DNA from: Luscinia megarhynchos
Lineage: Eukaryota > Chordata > Aves > Passeriformes > Turdidae
Assembly (NCBI GenBank): GCA_034336665.1
Contig: CM067569.1
Span: 21,955,820 to 22,019,819 of the forward strand
Direction of reading: 5' to 3'
DNA: 64,000 nucleotides
The position numbers and the translations under genes were made by a program. Below are positions 13,086-25,603 of this stretch, piece after piece. The notes under the pieces were generated by a model, which was not told where the DNA came from, did no database searches, and saw only the letters and a list, made by a program, of their open reading frames with translations. Position 1 is the first letter of the stretch; each line of letters starts with the position of its first letter.

Positions 13086-16000
13086 ATGCTGAACCTTAAT
13101 GTATGTTGGTAAATCACTTACTACTGCCAAATACACTACAGAAATGCCTTGTTAATGTTACCTAAATTATGTCACTGATCAAAAAATAGAATCAAATATG
13201 TATTGTGCGGCAGAATTTATGGTTCAGCATATTGATTTCCAGCTTGATGGTCTTACAACATGCTAAAGTTGGTAGGGATCTGTGATAGGGTTGGTGGAGT
13301 GTTTTATTATAAATCAAAGACAAAAGCATTTCTGGTTCAAGAATTCCAAAGCATGTTATGTGCTTTGCTCTATATAGAGTTAAATTTCTCTTCCCATGCC
13401 CCAAGTAAATTGCAAATTAACGCTAATAAATCACATTGCAGCAGTTGGTAAGAAGTGAAAGTATATTAATAATTAAATAGTTCTTTTCAGCCACTCCTCC
13501 CCCCTTCCTTTTTTATGTGGTGATTTTCTAGACTCAAAATCAGCGTGTCTCATGCAGGCTATCTATAATATATAGTTGTTTCAAATCAGCTTTACTTACT
13601 GAGCTTTTTCTAGTAATGGAGCTCTGTCAGCAAAAAGCATATGCACCAGCAAATGATGAACGATGGACTTGTGTCAAATGGAAGCTTGAAAGGTGCTTCT
13701 GTAGTTAAATGGATTAGTCTGCACCAGAAGTTCAAAACTCCTCAAGTGTAATTGTTTCTGAGAAAAGGTATCCCTGGATTGATAGGGGAGGCTAAGCAAT
13801 GAGAGCTGGAGGAAGAACTACTTTATCAGATGTAAGTGAGGGTTTACTAATCCACAAGAAGTAGGCTTTGCTGTTACAAGATTGCTGGCTTGATGCTTCT
13901 GCAAGTTTTCTTCTTTTTTATCACGTGAAATTTTTAAAGATTTTAATTTGTCAGTGAAAGACACAGACATTTTGGGATTTTTCTTCATACAAAATTATCA
14001 AGGTTAATTCCATTTATGTGGTCATGTGCAACAGTAATTTGAAAATAATCTGTAACATTTTTCATACACTTTCTAAAAATGTTGCTTTTTATTTAGTAGT
14101 GATAGCTATGAAACTGACTTAGTCTGCTATAGTTATTTTGCAGTTTCACACTGAATAAGGTAATGAGGGATTGCTATATAAATGTGAAAAACCCTGCATG
14201 TAAATTGTAACTTCAAACAAATAGTGTTCTATTACTGTTGCTCATTAAGTATTGCATGATTTATGTTGTTAATGTGTAAATCTCAATGAGAAGAAAATTT
14301 ACAGGGAAAGAAATTTGCATTAGGAATTAAACTTTTGAGATATTTTTCCTTTTTTTTTTTTTTTTTTTTTTGTGTATCATTTTGGCTGTACTTAAAATGG
14401 GTGTGTGCCATAGGAGTGTTCAACAAAAGAATAGCTATAAGCAGGGAAGCTTTCACTGCTCCTCAGTCTTTCCATTGTGCCAGTTTTTCCTTCTCTTCTG
14501 CTTCTTTGCAATTGTTAGCCTTCATGTGAACTGAAAGGTACTTCAAAACACTGGAAGAAAATAGTCTGAAAGCTTCATGTGCGTTTGCTTCATAGTAAAG
14601 AGAAGTGAAGAAGTTGAAGACTTTTTCCACTGACAGGTGTTTGTGTGTCACAGCAATGAATGCTTTTGATGGCAAACCCACTTGCTTTTCTTCATTGTAC
14701 TCTTCTTTCTAAATATTAAAAAAAAGACAAATTCTGACAACAAAAACTCTCCAAACTGTATAATAGAAAGCTTGCTTTATTTATTTATATTTTATAAAAG
14801 GAGATATTTAAATTATTTCAATGGCTATTCACTTTCTTTTTGTGTGGGTGAAAAAAACAGCAGTTGAGCAGTGCCTGGAATGGTGAAGGCACTTTTTAGT
14901 TGTATCCTCATTATGATACAAAAATATTGTCATCTGATGATTAGTTGGTACAAAATTTCATTGTCTTACAGAGGGCACACTGTCCTTTAATATAAAAATC
15001 TCATCTTATGGAGCCTAAAACTATTCTAAATAACCACTTATTTTTAAAGACTGTTTTCACATTTTTCAGTCCTCTGCTGCTAGTTTATTAGCATGGCGCA
15101 TGGCTGTCATTTACTTAGTTTATTATCTGGTGAAAGACAGTAATTGAAGATTGTTTTGTAGGTGCTAAATGTTGTGATCTTTGGTTGTTTTCATATGTTA
15201 AGCTGTGCAATGCAGTTGTATCATATGGAATTGCATATGCATCAACAGCACAGTCAAATCAACCATTTGGAAGAGATTAAAAACAAGAGTTGAAAAAAAT
15301 ATGACTTAGTAAGCCTGTTCTGTCAAACATGAGAAAAACTCTTCCTGTTTAATATGAAAAAGAGCTAACTAAATGAATTAATAACCCATTTGGTTTAACT
15401 AAGTTCATTTTTTCTTTCCATAATGGTGGAAGTAATTTGAATGGTGGTTAAAAATGGTGCAAAAGTGAAGTCTGAACATACATAGACAAATATTTGGCCA
15501 AAGTGCTGGGCTATTCATTCTTGCTTGCTAAATAGATGCTGTGTAAATTCTGCTGCAGACTCAAACTGATCCAGTAGCATAAAGAATCCTTTTTGAGGGA
15601 TATTTTTGATTAAACCACAATGGTTTGAAAAAAAAGCAAGTGTATAACTATAGAAAATTTGATTACTTGGAGTGGGAAGTGAGGAGAAAGCAAGTTTAAT
15701 CTGAACTAGTTATTCTCTTTTACCTGAAAGCAATTTCAATATGTATGATCCAGTTTTCACTATCTAGCTTTTGTGGATAACTCTGTGAAAAATAGTATCA
15801 CATTATCTTTATGGGTAAATGAAGTATTATATCAGAATTTTTGGAATTATCCACTTTTCTATACAGTATATCTAGAGGGCTGTTTTACAATATGCTTCCT
15901 TCTAAGCCTGATAAAAGTTTTCTAAAGGTCAGGGTTTTGTTATTATCTTTTTATTTGTGTCACTTAATGCAAAAGAATTCACTAATAGGACATTTAAAAT

Positions 16001-17125
16001 GGGTTTCCAAGTAACGTGTCTGCCTTGTTACCATTGACTCCTGAAATAACAAGACTTCAGAAAGTCTCAACATAAAATATTGCACCCATTATGTCCTGCA
16101 GGTGCAGGCGAGTGAGGAGTGTGCTGCTGGGCTCTTTGAGTCCCACACTGGGGAAGGGAGCAGACGTTTCCCAGCGTGGTCCTGAGGACAGGGCTGCAGC
16201 AGCAGGCACATCCTCCTGCAGGGCTGCCACAGGGGCTCTGGAACAGCTTAGAGGCCAAGGTGTGTGCTCAAACACCCTGTGTGGGGCACAGCTGGGGATT
16301 CATTTGACTCTAGAGAATGCTCAATCCCTGAGAGTTTTGAAGAAGAACCTGGGAGGACAAGTTAGGTGACAAGGACAACTGGGCAGTGGATGTGGCAGCT
16401 GGTGAGAATGCGCAGACTGGCTGCACAGAACCTCTTGTCATAACCAAGGTGAGTCTTGCATCATGACTGTAGCTGCTGTATTGTTGCTGGCCTTTGCACT
16501 TTTCCTTTTTCTTCACCCCAAAAGCTTGAACCATTTCTCTTGTAGGAATGACAACCACAGGATTGTCCTCTCTGTTACATTGCATAATAGCAATAGAAGT
16601 ATAAATTTTAAAAAGGAAGTAGAAGGTATTGAGGTGATGTGTACCAGGCTTCAGCATTGGCACAGTTGCTGTATATTTTTAACTACCACCTGTACAGCAC
16701 TGATAGGTGTGGGACCAGGAGTGCTGCTTGGAAGCTGAGGTAGCCCAGCAAATGGAGTTGGAGTGGACAATAAGAAGATCTGGGTGGCTGAAGTGCTGTG
16801 TAAGTGCTAAGAGATGAGAGCCCTGGCCTGTGAGATGAGAGATTTTAACCTGCTCTGTCCTCCTTCAAAAAAAAAAGTAAAAAAGTGGAACTTGAAGTCA
16901 TGAAATCACACTGCCTTTGTCTCATGTGAGATTGTACTTTGCACGATTTCCAGTCTTTTCAGAAGTGGACTGTTTTCTGCCCGCCCCTATGGCTTCCTCT
17001 CATGCTAAAGCTATAAACCAGGGATATGCCTGAGTAGGGCCAGTCACAGATGCTCTGCCAGCATGTGACTGGTGTGCTTGAGCTTTATCATTCCTGCTAA
17101 CTGACCCTTTCACTAAAAGTTTAAT
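13086..17125. other. Noncoding AT-rich DNA, no gene seen
   Basis: The stretch holds a 22-base T run at 14350-14371 and a TTTA-rich patch near 14775-14800. A slightly GC-richer patch at about 16090-16370 has overlapping open frames on both strands, none protein-like. I see no repeats of a known family. Confidence 0.65.
14350..14371. repeat. Poly-T tract, 22 bases
   Basis: An uninterrupted run of T. It has no flanking duplication or adjacent retrocopy that I can see, so I treat it as a simple homopolymer expansion. Confidence 0.9.
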
Positions 17126-17160
17126 AGGGGATAAATTCACATGTGAATTCATAATCCCCT
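17126..17160. repeat. 35-base two-part inverted repeat
   Basis: The centre, 17134-17149, is a perfect 16-bp palindrome (AATTCACATGTGAATT) containing an E-box-like CACATGTG. It is flanked by a second perfect pair, AGGGGAT at 17126-17132 and ATCCCCT at 17154-17160, with a 1-base spacer on the left and a 4-base spacer on the right. In total 30 of 35 bases lie in matched arms. It could form a cruciform or hairpin or bind a dimeric factor. No transposon ends or target duplications were noticed. Confidence 0.85.
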
Positions 17161-20100
17161 CAGTTGTGCCAGAAGGATTCCTTAACAAGCAGGCAACAAA
17201 GAGAATCTTACACAGCTGCATTTTTTTATTCCTCCTCCTTTCTCTTTCCAAATTTATTGGGTAGACTACTTCAAGGATGTGTCTTTAACTGTCATCCCAA
17301 TATTTATTTGTGCATAACCTAAACAAACAAAGGCAATATATTCAATGTGGCTTTCAGAGCTGCTCTATGCATGGAATTGAAAACATTTTTGAGCTTTTAA
17401 GTGCAATAGGTGGAAATACTATATTCTTCCAAATATTTATTATTTAGTATTTATTCTTACTCACTCTAATGTAAAAATAGTGCTTTCCTGGCATGTATCT
17501 CTTGGAACTTAAATGAAATGTTTATTGTGCCACATTAGTTCATGGGGCTCTTTTGTTATTTCAGAATGCTGGATATTGTTTGCTACTCTTACCTAAAGAA
17601 GCCTGTAAATGCATATATTGTGATTTTTTTTTTTAGTAGAAACCACTTTTAATCAACTTGGTTACTGTTATTTTGATTTTGAGAAAAGAAATTGTTTCTC
17701 CTAATGTTCTATTAAAGTGCCTTTAAAATGATGATATCATCACTACTACATTTAAAAGCTTCAGGGTTGTAACATTTATTGAACAGTGCTCATGGAAAGA
17801 ATATAAAGGATGTCTGGAGACTTCATACTTTTAAAAAAGGACACTTCTTTTTCTGGCCTGTGTGAAATAATGTTTCATTTTTAAAATTTGATATTATACT
17901 TCTGGCATGGAAAACAAGGAAATATGCATCATCTCTTTACAGCACTTGGTTTTTTGAACCAAAACCTACTGGTGCATGCTAGCTTGAATGAAATGTCTTT
18001 CAAAGCTCTTATTCCAGAGCCCCAGCTTTTCATAATTTCATTGTGTATGCAACCAAGGTTGCACAGAGATGTTTCTTCTGGTTAAACTGTTCTTCCTCTA
18101 TCAGTAGGCAACTACTTTTAGGGAGTATTTTTTTGCTGTGAAACCTTTTACATTCGAGAGGTCTCTGTAACTTTAGAACTTGGCATTTCCTCAGTGGAAC
18201 CCGTAAAAGGTGGCTTTGTTTTGTTAAACTTTAACAGAAGAAGGATGCAGATGTCTTTGGCAGGAAGAAATCCAGTGTGAGTATACAATCCTAAGGGAAG
18301 GAGGGAATGTGTATGTGGTGTGTGTGTGTGTGGATGTGATACAGATTGTGGGATCAAGAAAGTCAGCTGCATGGAGTCTCAGAAGTTAATAGTGAGGTGT
18401 TGCTCACAGGGTCTGCTTCTGACTAGTTGTGCGTTTTCTTTTTTGTTTGATTTTTTTTTCTCGGGAAAGTAATTTGAGAAATTGTGCACTAAAATATTTT
18501 AACTTCTGAAATACAAAGGAGGTCTTATCTTTCAAAAATTCAGCAACAAATTTCTCTTCCCTTTACTCTGTGCTTCTTGTTCCCCACCCTCCTCCCCCCC
18601 CCACCCCAAGGAAAACTGTTTTAAGGACTGAGGATAAGAGAAATAGTTTTCTTCTTAGTACTTTGGAATTGCAACATCCTTAATTTGAAAGGACCTTTTT
18701 TTTTTTTGTATCTAGTATTGATTGTTCTGAGGTCTTAAAACAAATTCATCAAATTTGGGCAGCTGATAATGGAATGTTTTGGCACCTGCCATTAATGTCT
18801 TTGAACACCTGTATGGTTACAGGGTATGTCATCCAAATTCAGAAAGCTTTAGATTCAGGTCATAGTAGCATTCAGATACTGGTTAAAGATGGTAAAAAGA
18901 AGACAGAGTTGAAAATGTGAGGGTTTTTTTTTTTTTTAACGTTTTTTAAATTCTTAAATGTATGTATTTATTAATTATTTTAATTTTCTTTTTAGCTCTG
19001 TGACTAAGTGCTCATACTCATTCAGTATTTGAGACCAAGTAAGGGATTCCTCTCAGTGAAGCTTTAGAAAATAGAGACAGTCCTGGGATACTTTTAACTT
19101 CAGTTCCAAACTGCTCCATTCTCTTCATTGTTTAGGAAAGAGTAACACCAGGTAAGAAAGCTGCATGCCCTAGAATACTGCATTTTAGTTGATTGAAGAA
19201 AACTTGCCTCAGAAAAGCAGCTTTTGCATGCTTGGAATGTGGATCTCTGCAGATCTGAATTAGGCAGCAAACACACCTGCAGTGTCCTAACAGTCACTGA
19301 AAAAATGCCTAAAGGGCTTTGTTGCTGAAACTTAGTTTTGATCCTGTGCACTCATTGATTTCAAAATACTTTCTTAATTTTATGGTTGGTATAGAGGTAT
19401 AAATGTTGCTCTTTTGGCAGTGTTTTTTATTTATCTAGTACAGTAAATAGGAAGAGATATAGGTATACCTTTTTGTAAAGGTATGATTTTCATTCTGAGG
19501 TTTTAAATTAGATATGGGCTTTCAGTACAAAGTAATAACAGCAGTTTGGGTGATCATTTATGAAAGTGATTGTTACAACAGTAGTTTATATAGTTTTCTT
19601 AAATGATAAGAATTTCCAGTTCTAGTTGCAGCTTCAGTGCAAACTGTAGAGCAGTATTTTAAACTGCTTGGAGGAGATGATTAAAATCTTCCCCCAGAAC
19701 TTAATACCATTGAATTTTTCATAATAGCTCTGAAATTCCCAGTGGTTTGCATTGATGGGTAGGATCCTACAAATACCATTGAAATTGTAGATTTACAAGA
19801 AATTTAATTATTAATTCTTATTTCCTAAATTAAGGAAGAATGTTCTTCCAGGAATAGGTGGGAAAAAAATCATCTTTCTTTTCACACTCTGAAGTAGGAT
19901 GTGATTACTGATTTTTGGCCCTTCTGTCCCAACATGGTTGAAGGACACAACCCAGTATCTTGTTGCTTCCCAAACACTCTGTACCCTGGGGGCTGGATGC
20001 TGTACTTGCACAGCAATAAACAGTTGGATGAGAATAATGGGGTATGTGAAAGGCTATCCCCTGGAAGGGAAGGCTTGGGATTCTCCAGGACTAGGAGCTG

Positions 20101-20717
20101 TGGGATCTGGTTTGGATTGGTAAACACTGCTTGTAGGGTGTAGTGGTGAACTTTCACCATGTGTTATTTCAGCAGGATATCTGATGCCTTCCTGTGTTCT
20201 GCTGGAACTGCTGCTGTTTATTTTCCCTTAGGAAGATTGGACGTAACTGAGACTGCATCTATGCTAGTGGTTTTATTTGGCAGCCATGAAATTTGAAAGC
20301 ACATCCCCCAGAAGTCCCTGCTTGCTGATCACTGATTTGTTCCACAAAGTGGTTTAAACATGTGCAGACTAGATTATTTTTGGAGAAAACCATACTAAAC
20401 TGAAAGCTTAGGATTCGAGGTTTGCACAAAGCAAGCATTAGCCTCCAGTGAAGTCATAATGATTGAGACCTTTGAATATCTCCAAACTGTGTGGGTAATG
20501 GCCTTGATGCTCTTACCTTGCTTTTTGGGGAGAGGATTTAGTAGGAGATGAATAAGGGAGTAAGTATCTTGACAGATTGCTGGACATGTGAAGACAATGA
20601 CAGCTTTCTGTTTCTGATACCTAAGTTGTATTTAGGCCAGAATTGTGGGCAGCACATTGCAGCTTGTTGTTCAATAACTGCTACAAATATACATGTATAA
20701 ATATATGTATTTTCAGT
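17161..20717. other. Noncoding AT-rich DNA with simple repeats, no gene seen
   Basis: The stretch holds a GT-rich microsatellite (about 18309-18332), a C-rich tract with nine consecutive C (18594-18602), T runs of 12 at 18696-18707 and 14 at 18924-18937, and an 8-bp stem with a 4-base loop at 19465-19484. Opposing open frames around 19.8-20.2 kb overlap on both strands and have no recognisable domains. Confidence 0.65.
18309..18332. repeat. GT microsatellite, short and imperfect
   Basis: An interrupted GT run ending in about seven uninterrupted GT units. Confidence 0.85.
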
Positions 20718-21091
20718 CGTGGTGAGGCCACATCTGGAGTACTATGGCCAGTTCTGAGCTCCTCAGTACAAAAAAGACAAGGAGCTTCTGGAGAGGGTCT
20801 GGTGGAGGCCATAAAGGTGGGATTGGAGGGACTGGAGCATCTCTCTGATGAGGAGAGATTGTGGGAGCTATGCCCCTGTTTAGTCTGGAGAAGAGAAGAC
20901 AGAGGGGATCTCATCAATCCACACGAACATCTCAAAGGTGGGTGTCGGGGGGATGCTGCCACACTCTTTTCAGTGGTGCCCAGAATCAGGACAAGGAGCA
21001 ATGGCTGTAAGCTAAAACACAAGAAGTTCCACCTCCACAGCAGGAAGAACTTTACATTGAGCAGTGGAACAGACTGCCCAGGGAGGCAGTG
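20718..21091 (+). mobile_element. CR1 LINE fragment, region near the end of ORF2
   Basis: This matches the familiar amniote CR1 retrotransposon segment near the end of ORF2, sense on the plus strand. It opens with GTGAGGCCACATCTGGAGTAC and later has GGAGAAGAGAAGACAGAGGGG, AAGTTCCACCTCCACAGCAGG and TGGAACAGACTGCCCAGGGAG, all in the CR1 order. The open frame through it keeps CR1 ORF2 C-terminal hallmarks: RGDLIN, then LKGG, then GCKLKHKKF and RKNFTL. The frame is broken just before the usual WNRLPRE motif, which lies in another frame, with a few codons missing. The copy is 5'-truncated, as most CR1 copies are. It also lacks the usual CR1 3' terminus, with similarity fading at about 21091, so it is an inactive, eroded fragment. 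It is the only clear interspersed repeat in the window. Confidence 0.93.
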
Positions 21092-21229
21092 CTGCCTGCT
21101 ATGCCACAAGATCATGAGACATTTTTTAGCTAGCAGTCTTTTCATCTGTACTCAATTCATGCACCTCTGAAAAGCAACAAACAAATTAAAAATTCTAAAC
21201 CAGCTAGAAAAGAAACCAAATTAATTTAA

Positions 21230-21480
21230 CTTCATCTTCTCAAGCTTTCTCCTTCAGTGATGAAATTGATTGCAGTTTTTACAAAACTACAGGAGCATTC
21301 TTTCAAAATGTAAATATCTTTGTCATTGCCATCTGTGTGTTTTAGGGTGTGTTAAAACTCTTCTTTTGCACCATGTCACAGGCGTTTTATAAGGCCTGTG
21401 TTTCTCTGGGTGTATGGCACATTGCCAAAGGCTAACTATATTGCCAGTAAAATAGTGATTTACAGAACTTCTGTGGAAAT
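21230..21480. promoter_or_regulatory. Candidate regulatory element with a small hairpin
   Basis: This is non-repetitive, non-coding sequence just downstream of the CR1 fragment. It contains a perfect 7-bp inverted repeat, CACAGGC (21377-21383) and GCCTGTG (21394-21400). The loop holds GTTTTATAAG, which resembles posterior HOX/CDX sites (TTTATA(A/G)). Its regulatory role is inference from texture and motifs only. Confidence 0.25.
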
Positions 21481-21499
21481 CACACTTCCACTCTTTTAT

Positions 21500-22000
21500 T
21501 CCAACTAGATTTTCTTTATTTGGCCTCCTTTTTTATGCTTTCAGTGGATGTGGTTCCTACAATCTATCCAACAAAACAATAAAAATACAATTTAATTCTG
21601 ATAAATGGACAATAGCAATCATGGTATGCTTTTCATTTATCAAGACACAAAGCTTTCTGAAAAATTCTGCTTCATGTTATTAATACTAAATTTAATTTGC
21701 TATATAATGAACTTTTAACATAAATTAAGTAGCTAATATATTAATTTTTCCCCATTTTGTCCTTACTTTTATATACACATTATGCAATAGCAGTATATTA
21801 GAGGTAGCTTTGTAATTTAAAGGATCTTCTTTGCCATCTTGTCAACACTGGTCATTGCCCAAACCATGCTACAGTATTCTTCAATAATATAATTTGTTTT
21901 GATATTTAAACTAAGATTATAAATGTTTAAACTATTCTGGTCCTAAATCTGTAAATTAATTTGCAAGGGGCATGAAGGGACAACTAAGTGATCGTGGTGC
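21500..22000. promoter_or_regulatory. AT-rich candidate noncoding element
   Basis: The stretch is dense in A and T but not simple-repetitive. It has a SOX-type ACAATAG at 21609-21615 and several TAAT and ATTA cores. There is no open frame of interest. AT richness alone gives many such cores, so this is a weak call. Confidence 0.2.
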
Positions 22001-24589
22001 GTTTTTTAACCATGCAAAGTTTGATGTATATTTTATGACATAGCTACTGGTGCTCTAGTCTTCAGGAAAAATGTAAGCAAGTGGAAGTTATAAAGGGAGT
22101 TTTATTGGCTGAGCTGCATAGAAAGAGAGTAAATAAAAGTCTTCTTGCTACTTTCAGAGATGCTGCTTGTTTATTTTGACTGTTAATAATACCACCAGCT
22201 ATTTCTCTGAATTTCTGTTCTTTATTGAATTTTTCTGTGTCTGTGATGGTGAAGCAACTAGGAAGGGTTTATGCTGAGAAGACACATTCAGTGTGCTGTG
22301 GCAAATGTTTAGCTTGTTTTCATTCAGTGTTATATTGCAACTTTTCTAATACCATTGCGGTCATCTGTAATTGTTTGGGTATCTGGTGTGCATTATTTCT
22401 AGCCATTTTAATGAAATATTACAGTTATTAACTATGGCTACTGGTTTATAGTGGCTGTAATCCTTGAATGTTGTCTGTTATTGTAGTTTAGGACCACTTT
22501 GTTCGAGCATTAGCCACCTTCTGGTTTGCATCAAGGTGGCTGTCTAATGGATCATTAACTGCTAGTGAGGCCCAGGTCCTTGGGGACTTGCTGGGTACAG
22601 CACTTGTGGTATGAGAAGTAAAGCTCATAGAGGAGAAATCTGAATTAATGCACCCTGATGCAGTGTGAAATGAAATTACTCTGTCCTCATAATATCCTGA
22701 GGTTTGCTCTAACCCTTTGTTGCTACAAGTGCAGTGTGTTTTACATGCTGGGAGTGGGCAGGGGTTGATGAAGTGGACACTCCTGAGGTAAATGCCACTG
22801 TTCTCTCCTCTGTTCAGCATGCTGATCTCAGTGCTGCTTTTTTGGTAGGTATTCATCGCCTTCTGGAGAAAATAATTCTTATTCTCCTCACTGACATTGA
22901 AGACAACACAGTAATAGTTATAGGTGGGTTATCTGTTTTTCTCCCCCACATTTTTCTGCTGAGGATGCTTCCCCTCAGCTGTCCTTCAAATAAATGTGGT
23001 GAGCTAGCAATGTCTGAAGAACACCAGATTAAAGGGGAATTCATATCTGTGAGTGTTTTTTGGTAATCTGCACTTTTCTGAGGCCTCCTCCTTCTATTCC
23101 TGGCCTTCCAATAGTACATTTAGCATCTAAACTTCTCTTTGTTGGAGATGGTTCCATGGTTAGATCAGTCCCAAGCCTTGCTTCTCAGCCTCAGTGTGAT
23201 AGCTGGAGGCAACAAAAGAATTCCTCTTAAGGTTTCTAATTAAGAATATTGTCTCATTTGATTAGGATTTCCACTTGGGCTATTCAGATGTTGGTGAGAG
23301 GTGATGCCAGATTCCTGAGAAGTGTTCAGGTTGTAGGAGCTAAATATTTGGTCTTCTTCCTCTCAGTGCTGTTTATGGAACTGTATGTGTTTTGTATATT
23401 TCTACCAGATAACAGTTCTAGATGTCTTTACCTGTGTTTTAAAATTCAGCTCAGAGACACTTCTACTGTGGCTCTGACCTTACTGAAATTCTTATGTGAG
23501 CCAATACATAGTAAATGTCACAGTTAAGGATAAGAGTGATTTTTACTACAAATTGCTGCCATGGTTTATCAAGTATGAAGTCAGCACTTTTCCTTACGTT
23601 AGAATTTCATTTAGCTGTCTTAATTAAGAAAGAGCAGCATGTACTGAAAAGACTGCTTCACTCCCTCAAAATATGAGTGTGGACTGTAAAATACTAATTA
23701 CAGAGTTGAATATTCCTTGCAAGGGGATGTAAATATTAAAGCTTCAGTGCTCAAGCAACAAGGATTTATCAGTATTTGGCAAAAAGTAAATGTCCCAACA
23801 CCTTTCTCAGAGGTAGAAGTACTCCTTTAAGCAATGTGCATGATGAGAGATAAATCAGTATAGAAGGCTGGAGTTTCTATTGGATGAATCTGTTTAAAAT
23901 TGAGATGGGTATGTGCATGTTGGTTTTGACTGACATAAGAAAGTATATAAACAGGATATTTTCAATAAATACTGTGACCCAATGATTCAACTGGTTCTTT
24001 TGGTTGGACTTGCCATTTGCTGATTTGTAATTTAAAGCTGACATATTAATTCTAAATTAAATAGGAGGACAATGCAAATGCCAATACATTTTGGGGGAAA
24101 ATGAATACAAAAGGAGGAAACAGGAAGTAAAATAATCCTTAGGAATGTCGGATTTTTTTGGCAGTGGGGGATTGGAGAAAAGGGGAGTTGCATTTAATTG
24201 TTTGTAACTATCTGCTTGCATGTTCCTGAACACGTGGAGGTATGGTTCTGAACAAATGATACAGTTGTTGATTGCACACTGTTGATACACGGTTTTAATC
24301 ATCTCAGGATTTAGTTAGCAGACTAACACACAGAGCTATGCTTTAAAAGTTCAGAACTTGTATCTCTTTTGTTACCTGTTACAACTGAATTCTGAATATA
24401 TTTTGTCACTGTTAGCTTTTCCTAATCTGTAAAATTACTCTTCTGTAAAAATGTTATTTTTAATGTGTGTTTGATAATTACAAAATTGATATAAAACCAC
24501 GTTGCTCCTTGACTTCAAAGAGTTCATTTGACCCTTTTGACTCAAGTCCTTGGCTCTAAGAAGCATCGAATTAAGCTGTTGTTGTTTTG
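22001..24589. other. Noncoding DNA, no gene seen
   Basis: Opposing open frames of about 90-120 codons at 22488-22856 (minus), 22734-23066 (plus) and 22853-23119 (minus) overlap one another and show no recognisable domain, so they look like chance. No repeat family was recognised. Confidence 0.65.
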
Positions 24590-24740
24590 CTTCCCCCCTC
24601 CCTCCATTAGCAATCATTCTGTTGCACACAGTACGTGATAAATCAGCGGCAGGAGCTTTAGAGTTGCCATAACATGACATTACCTATCAGCTCGTCAAGT
24701 CTGTGTTGACTCTGCGCCTTTTAGGCTGTATATTTCTTCA
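24590..24740. promoter_or_regulatory. Candidate conserved noncoding element
   Basis: A compact stretch retains several CpGs in an otherwise CpG-poor region: GTACGTGATA at 24631-24640, then CAGCGGC, GCTCGTC and TGCGCC. It also has homeodomain-like CCATTAGCAATCATT at 24604-24618. Retained CpGs and mixed complexity in an AT-rich desert are typical of constrained enhancers, but conservation is not shown. Confidence 0.3.
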
Positions 24741-25520
24741 AAGTCTAGTGCCAGTTACTTAGTCAGCTCTAACTAATTTCAGAGTGGAAGGGAAACTTTA
24801 CTGGAGTGCTGTTTGGGATCTGCTTTTTAATCCTGGTCTGTTTAATGTTTGCCTCCTGACATTCTAGGCCAGACATCATTTTAATGGTATGTGTGGTGAT
24901 AAAGCCAATAAACTGTCAAGATGATTGATAATCTAAGCATTATAGCAATATGACTTTCCTGTTCTCCTCTGTGCTTTAGATGATGGTTTCCAAATTGAAT
25001 TCTTACAGTGTGCTGTATGCTTGTTGGAGAGTCTCTGAACAAACAGTTGGAAGGAGCTAGCACTCACTAATGCAGGCTTTTAGATTTAAATTTCTGTTAT
25101 TATTGGAAAGACTTTTAATTTGGGAAATGTTAAGTGGGAATTCTAACATTGTAATAGGCTTGGTCTCTAAATTTTTGAAATTCTGTTATTTTAATGGCCA
25201 CCTGGGATGAGTCTTAAAATTTCATGTGGCAGATTTCTTTATCTGTACTGTCTTTCAACTAGAGATAACAAAGAGCAGTGCAGTGTGTGCAGGGCTTCTG
25301 TGTTCCCTTAAGCAAATTCAGCAGCAGTTTTTCATCATCTTAATGGAAAGTCATTGATCAGACTTGCTCACTTTTTATTTTGGGGAGCTTGGAGGCAATT
25401 GATTTGGATTATTTTTGCATGATGCCTAAAATTAATGGTTTTCATCTTGTACTTTTATGCTGGCCCCTGGACAGTGACAGGACCAGGACAAAAGAATGAT
25501 AGATATTTGCATTTTGGAGC

Positions 25521-25525
<5 letters not shown>
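24741..25525. other. Noncoding AT-rich DNA, no gene seen
   Basis: I see nothing beyond short chance frames. Confidence 0.65.
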
Positions 25526-25556
<31 letters not shown>

Positions 25557-25603
25557 TTTTGTTCTGTTTTTTGTTTGTTTGTTTCTTTTGTTTTGTTTTG
25601 TTT
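25526..25603. repeat. Poly-T (30) followed by a T/G tract (TTTG and TTTTG units)
   Basis: Thirty consecutive T at 25526-25555 are followed by interrupted TTTG and TTTTG units to about 25603. On the minus strand this reads as an A-rich tail, but no retrocopy or target duplication is evident next to it. It is treated as a simple repeat. Confidence 0.9.

Noticed and set aside
16090..16370. GC-richer patch considered as a possible exon or CpG island
   Set aside because: CpG content is too low for an island, and the frames on both strands overlap without recognisable products.
18594..18608. C-rich tract considered as an i-motif or G-quadruplex
   Set aside because: There is a single long C run with short neighbours and fewer than four separated runs, so a canonical quadruplex is not supported.
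22488..22856. 122-codon minus-strand open frame
   Set aside because: It overlaps another frame on the opposite strand, has no recognisable domain, and lacks splice sites that would make it an exon.
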